Of a stretch of DNA of 64,000 bases, positions 1 through 8,535 are shown one piece after another. The DNA comes from Erwinia sp. E602 (GTDB taxonomy: Bacteria; Pseudomonadota; Gammaproteobacteria; Enterobacterales; Enterobacteriaceae), in contig NZ_CP046582.1 of the NCBI RefSeq assembly GCF_018141005.1, positions 3,968,001 to 4,032,000 on the forward strand, read 5' to 3'. Each line of letters starts with the position of its first letter. The first letter of the stretch is position 1. The notes under the pieces were generated by a model that was not told the DNA's origin, searched no databases, and was given only the letters and a program-made list of their open reading frames with translations. The position numbers and the translations under genes are program-made.

Positions 1-1
1 A

Positions 2-553
2 CGCAACTGGTATCTGTGGGCGCAGAAAGACCCGGCGATTCCCGGCAACTCGAACCTCTATCTTGCCGAACTGGCCACCCCGTGGCAGATCGCAGGACAG
101 CCGGTAATGCTCAGCCGTCCGCAGTATGAGTGGGAGTGCGCTGGTTTCAGCGTCAACGAGGGGCCGGCGGCGATCCGCCACGGTCAGCGCCTGTTCGTCA
201 GCTATTCGGCCAGCGCCACCGATGAAAACTACTGCATGGGGCTGCTGTGGATCGATGCGGATGCCGATCCGCTGATCGCAGAGAACTGGCAAAAATCGGC
301 CGCGCCGGTGTTCAGCACCAGCTGGCAGAATCGTCAGTACGGACCGGGGCACAACAGCTTTACGCAGGGGGAGAACGGTGAGGACCTGCTGGTGTATCAC
401 GCACGCAACTACACCGAAATCGAGGGGGACCCGCTGTACGATCCAAACCGCCATACGCGGGTGAAAGCATTCACCTGGGACGCGGACGGCATGCCGGTAT
501 TTGGCACCCCGCCCGCGGATACGGCGTCAGACCAGCGTGCCGTAAATGGTTAG
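2..553 (+). CDS. GH43 family glycoside hydrolase, C-terminal part (5' end outside window)
   Basis: The frame is open from base 2, so the start lies upstream of the window; 183 residues are visible. The segment has the look of the C-terminal half of a glycoside hydrolase family 43 beta-propeller (arabinofuranosidase/xylosidase type): an NWYLW strand near the beginning, a VNEGPA motif, and YGPGHNSF around residue 122 of the visible part, which in GH43 carries a conserved His at the bottom of the active site. The catalytic Asp would lie in the missing N-terminal half, so activity and substrate cannot be judged. The last 27 bases overlap the 3' end of ampE on the other strand (tail to tail). In E. 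coli this side of ampE carries aroP instead, so this gene is an accessory neighbour. Family assignment is fairly secure; substrate (plant arabinan/xylan is likely) is inference. Confidence 0.75.
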   Translation, partial: RNWYLWAQKDPAIPGNSNLYLAELATPWQIAGQPVMLSRPQYEWECAGFSVNEGPAAIRHGQRLFVSYSASATDENYCMGLLWIDADADPLIAENWQKSAAPVFSTSWQNRQYGPGHNSFTQGENGEDLLVYHARNYTEIEGDPLYDPNRHTRVKAFTWDADGMPVFGTPPADTASDQRAVNG

Positions 554-1381
554 CAGTGCCACCACCACCACCAGTACCAGCGAGACCTTCTTCGCCAGCG
601 CAACCGCCACGCGCGGAGTCTCCACCTTGTCCTGGTGGGGATCGCGCGCCAGCGAAAACTGCGCCAGCCGGGTCAGCACCTGATACTGCGGGGTGTGACG
701 ATCGCCCAGTGAGGCAAACCACGCCGGCAGCGCCCGTTCACCGTGGCCGAGCAGCGCGTAGGCCACGCCGGCGAGGCGCACCGGGATCCAGTCCAGCCAG
801 TGCAGCAGCGCATCAATCCCGGACTGCGCGCGCGCCAGCGGCGTCTGCCGCTTCGCCAGCCAGCTCTGCCAGGCGCGCAGGAAGGCATAACCCACCAGCA
901 GTACCGGCCCCCACGGGCCGCCCACCACAAACCAGAACAGCGGCGCGAGGTAGAAACGGAAGTTGATCCACAGCAGCGCGTTCTGCAGCTCGCACAGGTA
1001 TTCACGCTCGCTGCACTCGCCCGGCAGCCCGTGGATCAGCGCCAGCTCTTCGGCCATCGCATTGTGCGCATCGGTATCGTTGCGGCCTGCGGCTTTCAGG
1101 TAGGCGTGATAGTGCAGCCGTACCGACCCGGCACCGATGCACAGCAGCCCGACGACGATCCAGAACAGCAGCTGCGGCAGGCCGAAGAACAGCCCACGTA
1201 GCGCCAGCAGGCAGAGCGCGGTCAGCGCCATCGCCAGCAGCACCATCAGCAGCGTGCGCAGCAACGAAAAACGCTGGCGCGGGCGGAACAGCGGCTCCAG
1301 CAGGTGGTCCAGCTGCCAGTGTTCGCCCAGCTTAAACAGCCGTTCCCAGCCTAATACCAGTAATAAACTAAACAGCGTCAT
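527..1381 (-). CDS. ampE: AmpE, inner-membrane protein of the ampD-ampE operon
   Basis: 284 residues, the same length as E. coli AmpE, beginning [20 protein letters not shown]. Hydrophobic stretches near residues 40-60, 65-85, 145-165 and at the C-terminus ([13 protein letters not shown]) fit a four-pass inner-membrane protein. AmpE is encoded with AmpD and has been described as a possible membrane sensor in the muropeptide/beta-lactamase signalling context, but its biochemical role is unsettled. Its start overlaps the ampD stop by 4 bases, so translation is probably coupled. The 3' end overlaps the convergent GH43 gene by 27 bases. Confidence 0.93.
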   Translation of the reverse strand: MTLFSLLLVLGWERLFKLGEHWQLDHLLEPLFRPRQRFSLLRTLLMVLLAMALTALCLLALRGLFFGLPQLLFWIVVGLLCIGAGSVRLHYHAYLKAAGRNDTDAHNAMAEELALIHGLPGECSEREYLCELQNALLWINFRFYLAPLFWFVVGGPWGPVLLVGYAFLRAWQSWLAKRQTPLARAQSGIDALLHWLDWIPVRLAGVAYALLGHGERALPAWFASLGDRHTPQYQVLTRLAQFSLARDPHQDKVETPRVAVALAKKVSLVLVVVVALLTIYGTLV

Positions 1382-1950
1382 GGCTGAACCTCCGGTAAAT
1401 GTGCCACAGGCTGCGCCAGCGCCGCGCGGAAACGACCCCAGTCAAAGGCCGGGCCGGGATCGGTTTTACGTTCGGGGGCGATATCGCTGTGGCCGGTAAT
1501 ATGTTGCGCCAGCGCAGGATAGTGGCTGACCAGCAGTTGGGTCACCGCCAGCAGCGCCTGATACTGCGCGTCGGTATAGGGCAGCGTATCGGTCCCCTCC
1601 AGTTCGATGCCAATCGAGAAGTCGTTACACGCCTCGCGCCCCTGATAGCAGGAGACGCCCGCGTGCCAGGCGCGCAGATCGAAAGGAACGTACTGGACGA
1701 TCTCGCCGTCACGGCGGATCAGACAGTGGGCGGCCACCTGCAGGTGAGCGATGGTGGCAAAATAGGGATCGGCGGTGGGATCGAGCGTACCGCTGAACAG
1801 CTGGTCAATCCACGGGCCGCCAAACTGGCCCGGCGGCAGGCTGATATTGTGAATAACCAGTAACGACGGCGTTTCATTGTCCGGACGCGGGTTAAAATGC
1901 GGCGAAGGTACGTGCCTGATGCCCGTGATCCAGCCCTGTTGCAACTGCAT
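1378..1950 (-). CDS. ampD: 1,6-anhydro-N-acetylmuramyl-L-alanine amidase AmpD
   Basis: Cytoplasmic zinc amidase that cleaves the stem peptide from anhydro-muropeptides imported during wall recycling; loss raises AmpR-controlled beta-lactamase in species that have it. The 190-residue protein has the Amidase_2 fold and every known active-site residue sits at the same number as in the characterised Citrobacter enzyme: zinc ligands His34, His154 and Asp164, catalytic Glu116 and Lys162. The C-terminus is a few residues longer than the 183-187 usual in the family. It heads the ampD-ampE operon and is divergent from the fasciclin gene. Confidence 0.97.
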   Translation of the reverse strand: MQLQQGWITGIRHVPSPHFNPRPDNETPSLLVIHNISLPPGQFGGPWIDQLFSGTLDPTADPYFATIAHLQVAAHCLIRRDGEIVQYVPFDLRAWHAGVSCYQGREACNDFSIGIELEGTDTLPYTDAQYQALLAVTQLLVSHYPALAQHITGHSDIAPERKTDPGPAFDWGRFRAALAQPVAHLPEVQP

Positions 1951-2133
1951 GCCCTGCTCCTCTGTGGTCAGATTGCCCTCAGATTAGCATGATTTTTTTC
2001 GGGCTAAGTAAACTTCTCCGCCGCGTCTGGCACCACAGAAAAAAATTTCTTTTTTTCTGCATCCGTTTTGCCTCCTCAACCGTAGATAGCAGTACAGGGC
2101 ACGCCGTGCCTTCTTTCCCCAGAGGAACTGCTT

Positions 2134-2691
2134 ATGAAAACGCTTATCTGCTCAGCCGTTTGTGCCACATTACTGTTCAGCGCCGCATCAATGGCAGAAA
2201 TGACCGCTAACACCGTGATGGTCGGCGGAGCGTCAATGTATCCGTCGCGCAACATCGTCGAGAATGCCCTGAATTCCAAAGACCACACCACGCTGGTAGC
2301 CGCCGTGAAGGCCGCGGGTCTGGTGGATACCCTGCAGGGTGCCGGCCCCTTCACCGTGTTTGCCCCCACGAATGCCGCCTTCAGCAAACTGCCGGCCGGC
2401 ACCGTGGACAATCTGCTGAAACCGGAAAATAAAGCCATGCTGACCAGCGTGCTGACCTACCACGTGGTGGCGGGTAAATACGATATGAAAGCGCTGATGA
2501 AAAAGATTAAGCAGGGCAACGGCCACGCCGAGCTGAAAACGGTGAACGGCGCGCCGCTGTGGATCATGCAGAACGGCCCGCACAATATTCAGCTGAAAGA
2601 TGAAAAAGGCAACGTCGCCAGTATCAGCACCTATGACGTACAGCAGAAAAATGGCGTGATCGACGTCATCGATACCGTACTGATGCCGTAA
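2134..2691 (+). CDS. Secreted fasciclin (FAS1) domain protein
   Basis: 185 residues. A signal peptide (MKTLICSAVCATLLFSAASMA, cut after AMA) is followed by a single FAS1 domain: the first conserved box TVFAPTNAAFSKLP lies near residues 74-87, and the second, with a YH dyad (LTYHVVAGKYD), near 107-117; the domain closes with GVIDVIDTVLMP. FAS1 domains mediate adhesion or matrix interaction and the protein should be periplasmic or surface-exposed. A good Shine-Dalgarno (AGAGGAA) precedes the ATG. It is followed by a terminator and then by an ECF sigma/anti-sigma pair; this three-gene grouping recurs in proteobacteria, so the FAS1 protein is a plausible target of that sigma factor (inference). 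Confidence 0.9.
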   Translation: MKTLICSAVCATLLFSAASMAEMTANTVMVGGASMYPSRNIVENALNSKDHTTLVAAVKAAGLVDTLQGAGPFTVFAPTNAAFSKLPAGTVDNLLKPENKAMLTSVLTYHVVAGKYDMKALMKKIKQGNGHAELKTVNGAPLWIMQNGPHNIQLKDEKGNVASISTYDVQQKNGVIDVIDTVLMP

Positions 2692-2728
2692 AACGTTATT
2701 GCGCCAGCACCTTAAGGGAAAGAATAAA

Positions 2729-2759
2729 TATACCCGCTGAAGTCAAAATAATGGGTATA
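2729..2759. promoter_or_regulatory. 7-bp inverted repeat TATACCC...GGGTATA upstream of the ECF sigma gene
   Basis: TATACCC at 2729-2735 is mirrored by GGGTATA at 2753-2759 with a 17-base gap. It lies between the fasciclin stop and the terminator that precedes the sigma gene. It could be an operator, or the base of a longer RNA stem. No binding protein can be named from sequence. Confidence 0.3.
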
Positions 2760-2765
2760 CACTTT

Positions 2766-2809
2766 GTGCAGGGGGAATTCTGGATTTCCCCTCCCTCTGC
2801 ACTTTTTTT
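2766..2809 (+). terminator. Rho-independent terminator between FAS1 gene and ECF sigma gene
   Basis: GTGCAG at 2766-2771 pairs with CTGCAC at 2797-2802, with an inner GGGGAA/TTTCCCC helix, followed by seven T (2803-2809). It should end the fasciclin transcript. It sits only 11 bases before the sigma-factor ATG, so the sigma gene is transcribed either by read-through or from a start very close to its own AGGA ribosome site (2811-2814). Confidence 0.75.
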
Positions 2810-2820
2810 CAGGACGCCTG

Positions 2821-3369
2821 ATGACGGACGAGACTATAGACAGCCAGGTTCTGCTGCTGCAGGCCGTTGCTGCCGGGGATAAACGCGCATTTGAGGCCGT
2901 TTACCGCCGCTACTCACCCTGGCTGTTTGCTATCGCCCTGCGTATGGTTCGACGACGCGGCTGGGCCGAAGAAGTGCTCCACGACAGCTTCCTGATCGTC
3001 CTGCAGCGTGCCGCCAGCTATGACCCGGCGCTCAGCGCTCCGCAAACCTGGCTGACCCATATCGTCCGTAACCGCGCCATCGACTATCTGCGGCTGCAGG
3101 ATAACCGCGCCCTTGAGCTGGAAGAGGAGGAAACCGTTATGGTGGAAACTGAATCCGGGGCGGAGCGCGAGGCCTTCAGCTCGGAGTCGCTCAGGCTGAC
3201 GAATTGCCTGGCGCAGCTGTCACCGGAGCAGCGGCAGAGCGTGACGCTGGCGTATTATCAGGGGCTGTCGCACGGTGAAATTGCGCTGCATCTGCAGCAA
3301 CCCGCCGGCACGGTGAAAAGCTGGATCCGGCGCGCATTAATGCAACTGAAAGCGTGTGTGGGCCTATGA
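2821..3369 (+). CDS. ECF (group IV) RNA polymerase sigma factor, SigK-like
   Basis: 182 residues from the ATG at 2821, chosen over an in-frame upstream ATG at 2764 because AGGA at 2811-2814 is correctly spaced and the upstream codons run through a terminator. Region 2 is clear (AFEAVYRRYSPWLFAIALRM, then AEEVLHDSFLIVLQ and TWLTHIVRNRAIDYLR) and region 4 follows (LSPEQRQSVTLAYYQGLSHGEIA with the helix-turn-helix AGTVKSWIRRALMQLK). An acidic linker (ELEEEETVMVETE) separates them. It redirects RNA polymerase to a small regulon; the stop overlaps the anti-sigma start as ATGA, the normal arrangement for a sigma factor held by its partner. Confidence 0.93.
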   Translation: MTDETIDSQVLLLQAVAAGDKRAFEAVYRRYSPWLFAIALRMVRRRGWAEEVLHDSFLIVLQRAASYDPALSAPQTWLTHIVRNRAIDYLRLQDNRALELEEEETVMVETESGAEREAFSSESLRLTNCLAQLSPEQRQSVTLAYYQGLSHGEIALHLQQPAGTVKSWIRRALMQLKACVGL

Positions 3370-4031
3370 AAAGCAGACAGGATTATGATTCAGCGCTGGC
3401 CGCGGAATATGCCCTCGGCACCCTGCGCGGCGCGGCACGCCGCCGTTTTGCCCGCCGCCTGCCTCAGGAGCCGGCGCTGGCGGCCGAAGTCAGCCGCTGG
3501 CAGAACGCGCTCGCCGAACTCGACCGTAATCTCACCCCGGTGCAGCCCCCGGAGGCGGTGTGGCAGCGCATCGTTCGTTCGCTGCCCGCTGACCCCGCAG
3601 TACGGCGGCGCGTCAGCTGGCCGTGGCTCGGCTGGGCGCTGGCGGCCTCGTTTGCCGGCGCGCTGGTCTGGGTGCAGCTCAGCCCCTCCCCCGCGCCGGC
3701 CCCGCAGGCGGTGGCGGTACTTAACGGTAGCCAGCAGGCGGGCAGCTGGGTGGTCAGCCTGAGTGCCGATCGTCGTCAGCTGACCGTGCAGGCGCTGGGC
3801 ACCGCGGCGATACCGCCGCAGCACAGCCTGCAGCTGTGGCTGATCCCGCCAGGGGAAAAACCGCAGTCGCTGGGTCTGCTGGCCGCCGATATCCGGCAAC
3901 AGCAAACCCTTACCGCGCCTGAGCTGGCCGGGCAGCCGCTGCTGGCCATCAGCCTCGAACCGCAGGGCGGCTCACCGACCGGCCTGCCGACCGGCCCGGT
4001 GCTGTTTAGCGGGCCGGTGACCCGGTTGTAG
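3366..4031 (+). CDS. Membrane anti-sigma factor, RskA family
   Basis: 221 residues from the ATG that overlaps the sigma stop. The N-terminal cytoplasmic part (about 1-82) contains AAEYALGTLRGAARRRFARRL, typical of anti-sigma-K (RskA) proteins. A single membrane segment follows at about 83-105 (WPWLGWALAASFAGALVWVQL), then a Pro-rich linker (SPSPAPAPQ) and a periplasmic RskA domain (SWVVSLSADRRQLTVQALG...SLQLWLIPPGEKPQSLG). There is no His-x3-Cys-x2-Cys zinc motif, so it is not a zinc-dependent ZAS protein. It should hold the preceding sigma factor at the membrane. Its 3' end overlaps the convergent LysR gene by 26 bases. Confidence 0.88.
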   Translation: MKSRQDYDSALAAEYALGTLRGAARRRFARRLPQEPALAAEVSRWQNALAELDRNLTPVQPPEAVWQRIVRSLPADPAVRRRVSWPWLGWALAASFAGALVWVQLSPSPAPAPQAVAVLNGSQQAGSWVVSLSADRRQLTVQALGTAAIPPQHSLQLWLIPPGEKPQSLGLLAADIRQQQTLTAPELAGQPLLAISLEPQGGSPTGLPTGPVLFSGPVTRL

Positions 4032-4926
4032 CCACTGCAACAGGCAGAATGAGTGCCAGCTGCGTCAGCAGGATTTCGCGTAAACGGCTGACGGCAGGGT
4101 CTGATAAGGTGACATTCTGGTGTAGTGCGATCCCCAGCGCATTCACCGCCGGCAGACCAGGATGTTCCAGCCGTTGCAGCGCCGGCGGCAGGCCGAAGGC
4201 GCTGCGCAGGGTTATCCCCAGCCCGGCACGCGCGGCGGACCAGATACCGTTCAGGCTGCCGCTGGTAAAGGCGATTCGCCAGGGGATACCGGCGCTATCC
4301 AGCGCATCGATCGCCCGGCTGCGCATCAGGCACGGAGCATCAAATACCAGCAACGGCAGCGCAGCTCCACTCTCCAGCCACTGCGCCAGCTGCTCACTGT
4401 CGCGGCCGATCCAGTACAGCGGTAACGCCGCCAGCGGATCGGCAAAACGGCTGCTCTCTTCCCCCTGCCAGCACAGTGCCAGATCCAGTTCCCCCTGACG
4501 GATAGCCTGCACCATTTCAGCATTGCGCCCGATACGGGCGGCCACCTGCACCTGCGGGTGGGCGCGGGAAAATTGCCCGAGCAGCGCCGGTAACAGAGTT
4601 TCACCGAAATCCTCCTGCAGGCCAAGGCGCACGCTGCCTGCCAGCCCCAGACCGCTGAGCGCACTAAATGCCTCATCATTAAGTGCCAGCAGACGGCGGG
4701 CGTAGGCCATCAGCAGCTCCCCCTCTTCGGTCAGCTGCAGGCCGCGACCGGCCTTACGCAGCACCACCACGCCCGCCTGCTGCTCCAGCTTTTTCAGCTG
4801 GGCGCTCACCGCCGAAGTGGAGCGGCACAGGCGCGCTGCCGCCAGCGCAAAGCTGTTCAGCTCCACACCGAGCACAAAACTGCGCAGGGCTTCCGGGTCA
4901 AAGGTGGCGGGTCGCAAGAGTGACAT
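4006..4926 (-). CDS. LysR-family transcriptional regulator
   Basis: 306 residues: N-terminal winged helix-turn-helix (ALRSFVLGVELNSFALAAAR, with STSAVSAQLKKLEQQAGV as recognition helix) followed by a periplasmic-binding-like effector domain from about residue 90. It is divergent from the CMD-like and tautomerase genes across a 105-bp AT-rich gap, the usual geometry for a LysR protein controlling its neighbours. The effector is unknown. A downstream hydrophobic C-terminus (LTQLALILPVAVATT) is only a short extension. Confidence 0.9.
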   Translation of the reverse strand: MSLLRPATFDPEALRSFVLGVELNSFALAAARLCRSTSAVSAQLKKLEQQAGVVVLRKAGRGLQLTEEGELLMAYARRLLALNDEAFSALSGLGLAGSVRLGLQEDFGETLLPALLGQFSRAHPQVQVAARIGRNAEMVQAIRQGELDLALCWQGEESSRFADPLAALPLYWIGRDSEQLAQWLESGAALPLLVFDAPCLMRSRAIDALDSAGIPWRIAFTSGSLNGIWSAARAGLGITLRSAFGLPPALQRLEHPGLPAVNALGIALHQNVTLSDPAVSRLREILLTQLALILPVAVATTGSPAR

Positions 4927-5031
4927 AGAATCATCCTGTTTTTCGGGATTGTTATCGCAAAATTATGTGATTTTATAAACCATTCCGCCTGCTTATGCTG
5001 CGGTTATTTCCTCAAACACCGGAGTTACAGC

Positions 5032-5343
5032 ATGAGTATCCCTCTCGATCGTCACTCGCTGGCGGCCGTCGCCCCGACGCTGGCCGCCATTACCGAGCAG
5101 ACCCTGTTTGGCGAAATATGGCAGCGGCCCGAGCTCAGCCCGCGCGAACGCAGCCTGATCACCGTGGCGGCGCTGATCGCACAAAGCCGCCCGCAACAGC
5201 TGGCCTGGCATCTGAGCTTTGCCCGGCAGAACGGGCTGAGCAAAGAGCAGCTCAGCGAAGTGATGACCCATCTGGCGTTTTACTGCGGCTGGCCTGCCGC
5301 CGTCAGCGCCCTGGAACTGCTTAACGCCAGTGAACAGGAGTAA
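5032..5343 (+). CDS. Carboxymuconolactone decarboxylase-like (AhpD-fold) small protein
   Basis: 103 residues of all-alpha CMD type: RSLITVAALIAQSRPQQLAWHLSFARQNGLSKEQLSEVMTH and FYCGWPAAVSALELL match the family's core helices. The protein has one Cys (in FYCGWP) and no CxxC pair, so an AhpD-like peroxidase-partner activity is unlikely; the true reaction is unknown. It is three bases upstream of the tautomerase gene, so the two are cotranscribed, probably in a small oxidative or aromatic-compound pathway under the divergent LysR protein (inference). Confidence 0.82.
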   Translation: MSIPLDRHSLAAVAPTLAAITEQTLFGEIWQRPELSPRERSLITVAALIAQSRPQQLAWHLSFARQNGLSKEQLSEVMTHLAFYCGWPAAVSALELLNASEQE

Positions 5344-5346
5344 ACC

Positions 5347-5736
5347 ATGCCCTTTACCCGTATCGCCCTGCCCGCCGGCACCAGCGCAGCATTTCAGCAG
5401 CAGCTCTCCACCATTCTGCAGCAGACGCTGGTCGCGGAGTTTGACGTGCCGCCGGACGACTGCTTCCAGCTGCTGGATGAGCATGCCCCGGCACAGCGCG
5501 TGTTTGACCGCCACTATCAGGGCGGCCCACGTTCGGACGGCTTTATCTGGTTCAGCATCACCGCCGGGCGCCCGCGCAGCACGCAGCAAAAACAACGCTT
5601 CTACCGCAGGCTGGCTGAACGGCTCGCCCACGAGCTGGCGGTACGCCCGCAGGATGTGATGGTGACGCTGAGCTTTACCCAACCGGAGGACTGGTCATTT
5701 GCCAGCGGTGAGATGTTCAGTTGGCCACCGGCTTGA
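5347..5736 (+). CDS. Tautomerase-family protein
   Basis: 129 residues. Pro2 (Pro1 after Met removal) is the catalytic base in this superfamily and is present (MPFTRIALP). The conserved internal pattern (FDVPPDDCFQLLDEH, SDGFIWFSITAGRPRSTQQKQRFYRRLAERLAHEL, VMVTLSFTQPEDWSFASG) is that of the longer Tautomerase_2 subgroup. Substrate unknown. It lies directly behind the CMD-like gene and probably shares its transcript. Confidence 0.85.
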   Translation: MPFTRIALPAGTSAAFQQQLSTILQQTLVAEFDVPPDDCFQLLDEHAPAQRVFDRHYQGGPRSDGFIWFSITAGRPRSTQQKQRFYRRLAERLAHELAVRPQDVMVTLSFTQPEDWSFASGEMFSWPPA

Positions 5737-5880
5737 TGGCTGGCCGGGGCTGCTGTTAAAAGTGTACTGCCACTCTCAGGCAGGCGATGAGACGGGATGA
5801 ACCAAATCAGGGAGAACACTATCGTCCAGGGCATCTGTCACTGCCGGAGCAGGCATCAGCAGGTAAGACTCAGTGGACGG

Positions 5881-5910
5881 CTGACAACGGGGCGGCAACC
5901 AGGCTAGCAT
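5881..5910 (+). promoter_or_regulatory. Candidate nadC promoter
   Basis: CTGACA (5881-5886) and TAGCAT (5905-5910) are separated by 18 bases and sit about 35 bases before the nadC ATG. They match the sigma-70 consensus moderately. The rest of the 209-bp gap after the tautomerase gene shows nothing else that can be supported. Confidence 0.4.
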
Positions 5911-5942
5911 GTCGCCACTGTTAGCCGACCTTTCGGAGTTAA

Positions 5943-6836
<894 letters not shown>

Positions 6837-6865
6837 CCGGCGCGGCTTACGCTTCCCCCTCTGCT

Positions 6866-6910
6866 GGCCAGCCGGCGTGATGCATCACCTCACGCCGGCT
6901 GGCCTTTTTT
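6866..6910 (+). terminator. Strong Rho-independent terminator of nadC
   Basis: A perfect 15-bp stem (GGCCAGCCGGCGTGA at 6866-6880 with its complement at 6890-6904), a 9-base loop, and six T (6905-6910). Confidence 0.92.
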
Positions 6911-7162
6911 GTCTGATTCTGCGGCGTGCCTCCCCTGCCCGATGTACCGCGCTGCAACCGGTAAAATAGCCTGTGCCCTGCCTCTGAACCCGCTGCCGCA
7001 CCGCTGGCATCTCCCCGGCTTTGCGCTGACCCTGTCCCACAGCGAACGCCAGCGGGGAGCACAATTTGCATTAGATAATTAGATTTTAGATTTGAAATAA
7101 TCAGATTTCAGACCTACTATCTAATCACCCCGCTTTGGCGACCTGAAGCCAATGGGGGAAGT
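6911..7162. other. Intergenic region before the toxin gene, with a degenerate copy of the ppdD upstream region
   Basis: No gene is visible here. Bases about 6950-7036 align by eye with about 7973-8060 upstream of ppdD: shared GCTGCAA, then 22-23 bases, GCCTCTGAACCC, a GC-x2-CCG-x2-CCGCTGGC block and a closing GCGCT. The toxin-antitoxin genes lie between the two copies. The 3' part (from 7070) is AT-rich and carries the operator-like boxes listed separately. Confidence 0.5.
7070..7125 (+). promoter_or_regulatory. Tandem ATTAGAT boxes and palindrome upstream of the toxin-antitoxin operon
   Basis: ATTAGAT at 7070-7076 and again at 7078-7084, TTTAGAT at 7085-7091, a related TCAGAT at 7101-7106, and the inverse ATCTAAT at 7119-7125. 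Repeats of this kind next to a toxin-antitoxin start are what an autoregulating HTH antitoxin would bind. The AT-rich stretch must also contain the promoter, but no single -10/-35 pair stands out. Confidence 0.5.
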
Positions 7163-7423
7163 ATGGGAAACGTACTCTGGTCCAAACGGGCCTTAAAGCA
7201 GCTGCTGACGATCGATCGTCGCTATCGACAGGCCATCAAGGATAAGACAGCCCAGCTGGTGGCCTTCCCGCCGGTGATCCTCGATGTGAAAAAGCTGGAG
7301 GGGGAAGAGAACTACCACCGCCTGCGGGTCGGCGACTACAGAGTGATCTTTGAACTGGTACAGGGTAAGCCACTGGTGCTGCTGATCCAGCAGGTGAAAC
7401 GCCGAACCAGCCGGACTTACTGA
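7163..7423 (+). CDS. RelE/ParE-superfamily toxin
   Basis: 86 residues with the compact RelE fold signature: WSKRALKQLLTIDRRYRQAI, the middle VKKLEGEENYHRLRVGDYRVIFEL (the LR-x-GDYRVIF strand is the hallmark) and a closing VLLIQQVKRRTSRTY. RelE-type toxins are usually mRNA interferases acting on the ribosome, ParE types poison gyrase; the basic surface and C-terminal Arg/Tyr favour the former, but this is not proven. It precedes its antitoxin, the HigBA-like order. GGGGGAA precedes the ATG. Confidence 0.9.
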   Translation: MGNVLWSKRALKQLLTIDRRYRQAIKDKTAQLVAFPPVILDVKKLEGEENYHRLRVGDYRVIFELVQGKPLVLLIQQVKRRTSRTY

Positions 7424-7457
7424 AACGCCGGTATTACCGGCTGAGAAAGGAGGCGCA

Positions 7458-7823
7458 ATGTCCAAACAATATATCTATGACGGCCTGGGCAACATCCAGT
7501 TTGTGGTGCTGCCCGTTACCGACTACGAACAGCTGCTTGCCGCCGCCGGGCCAGGCTGGGGCAATCTCGATTACGCGGCGGCCGCCGACGATAATGAAAC
7601 CGTACCGCAGGAGGTGGTGAGCATTATGGTCGATCAGGACGTCAGCCTGCAGGCCGCCTGGCGCATCCACCGCGGGCTGTCACAGTACGAGGTGGCGGAA
7701 AAACTCGGCACCACCCAGTCCGCGGTTTCTCAGTGGGAGCGTGCCGACAGCAAACCGCAGAGAAAAACCCGCGAGCGTCTGGCACGGCTCTACGCCTGCC
7801 GCCCGGAACAGCTGCTGCTGTGA
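7458..7823 (+). CDS. XRE-type HTH antitoxin
   Basis: 121 residues. The N-terminal 55 or so (YIYDGLGNIQFVVLPVTDYEQLLAA) resemble the toxin-binding part of antitoxins paired with RelE; the C-terminal domain is a Cro/CI helix-turn-helix (GLSQYEVAEKLGTTQSAVSQWERADSKPQ). Preceded by a strong AAAGGAGG ribosome site, stronger than the toxin's, which fits antitoxin excess. It should bind the toxin and repress the operon at the ATTAGAT boxes. Confidence 0.9.
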   Translation: MSKQYIYDGLGNIQFVVLPVTDYEQLLAAAGPGWGNLDYAAAADDNETVPQEVVSIMVDQDVSLQAAWRIHRGLSQYEVAEKLGTTQSAVSQWERADSKPQRKTRERLARLYACRPEQLLL

Positions 7824-7892
7824 CCCGCTGACGCCGCCGGCTTTTTCCCGGCAGCGCTGACATATCTGCCCACCTGCGTTGCTGTAGAACAG

Positions 7893-7925
7893 AACCGCCC
7901 CGCTCCGGCGACCGGCGGTTTTTTT
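7893..7925 (+). terminator. Terminator of the toxin-antitoxin operon
   Basis: AACCGCC at 7893-7899 pairs with GGCGGTT at 7914-7920, followed by an uninterrupted T run to 7925. It insulates ppdD from the operon. Confidence 0.75.
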
Positions 7926-8088
7926 GCGCCTGCGGTTCTGGTTTTGTGCGCCCTGTTCCGCTGAGAGAGTGAAAGCTGCAAGCTACAAATTCTGTTTGCG
8001 CAGCGCCTCTGAACCCCGCAACCGGCCGCTGGCTGCCCCCTTTTCCCGGCGCTATGGTGCCCCTCTGTTAACCACAAGGAGGTTTACC

Positions 8089-8535
8089 ATGCGTCTGCAA
8101 CAGGGCTTTACCCTGATTGAACTGATGATCGTCATCGCGATCGTCGCCATTCTCAGCGCCATCGGGCTGCCCGCTTATCAGGGCTATCTGCAGAAGGCGG
8201 CGCTGACCGATATGCTGCAAACCGCGATGCCGTATAAGACCGCCGTTGAGCTGTGCGCCATCGAGCACGGCGGTGCCGGCAGCTGCAGCGCCGGGACCAA
8301 CGGTGTTCCGGCCGCGCGCACTTCCCGCTACGTGTCACAGCTGACCGTGGTGGCAGGCACCCTGCTGCTGACCGGCCAGGAGAACCTGCAGGGCCTGAGC
8401 GTCACGCTGAAACCGCAGTGGCACAGCGAAGACGGCATGCTCAGCTGGCAGCGCAGCTGCGCCAGCGACAACGGCAGCCTGAAAGAGGCCTGCCAGGCGC
8501 TGTTCCGCTTCGATGACGTGGAGGAGAAACCATGA
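8089..8535 (+). CDS. ppdD: Type IV major prepilin PpdD
   Basis: 148 residues from the ATG at 8089, which has AAGGAGG just upstream; in-frame codons before it are rejected. The type III prepilin signal MRLQQG|FTLIELMIVIAIVAIL has a six-residue basic leader, cleavage after Gly6, Phe at +1 and Glu at +5. The C-terminal half has the pilin Cys residues (LCAIEHGGAGSC and RSCASDNGSLKEACQALF). E. coli PpdD can be built into pili, including by a type II secretion machinery. Stop overlaps hofB start (ATGA). Confidence 0.95.
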   Translation: MRLQQGFTLIELMIVIAIVAILSAIGLPAYQGYLQKAALTDMLQTAMPYKTAVELCAIEHGGAGSCSAGTNGVPAARTSRYVSQLTVVAGTLLLTGQENLQGLSVTLKPQWHSEDGMLSWQRSCASDNGSLKEACQALFRFDDVEEKP

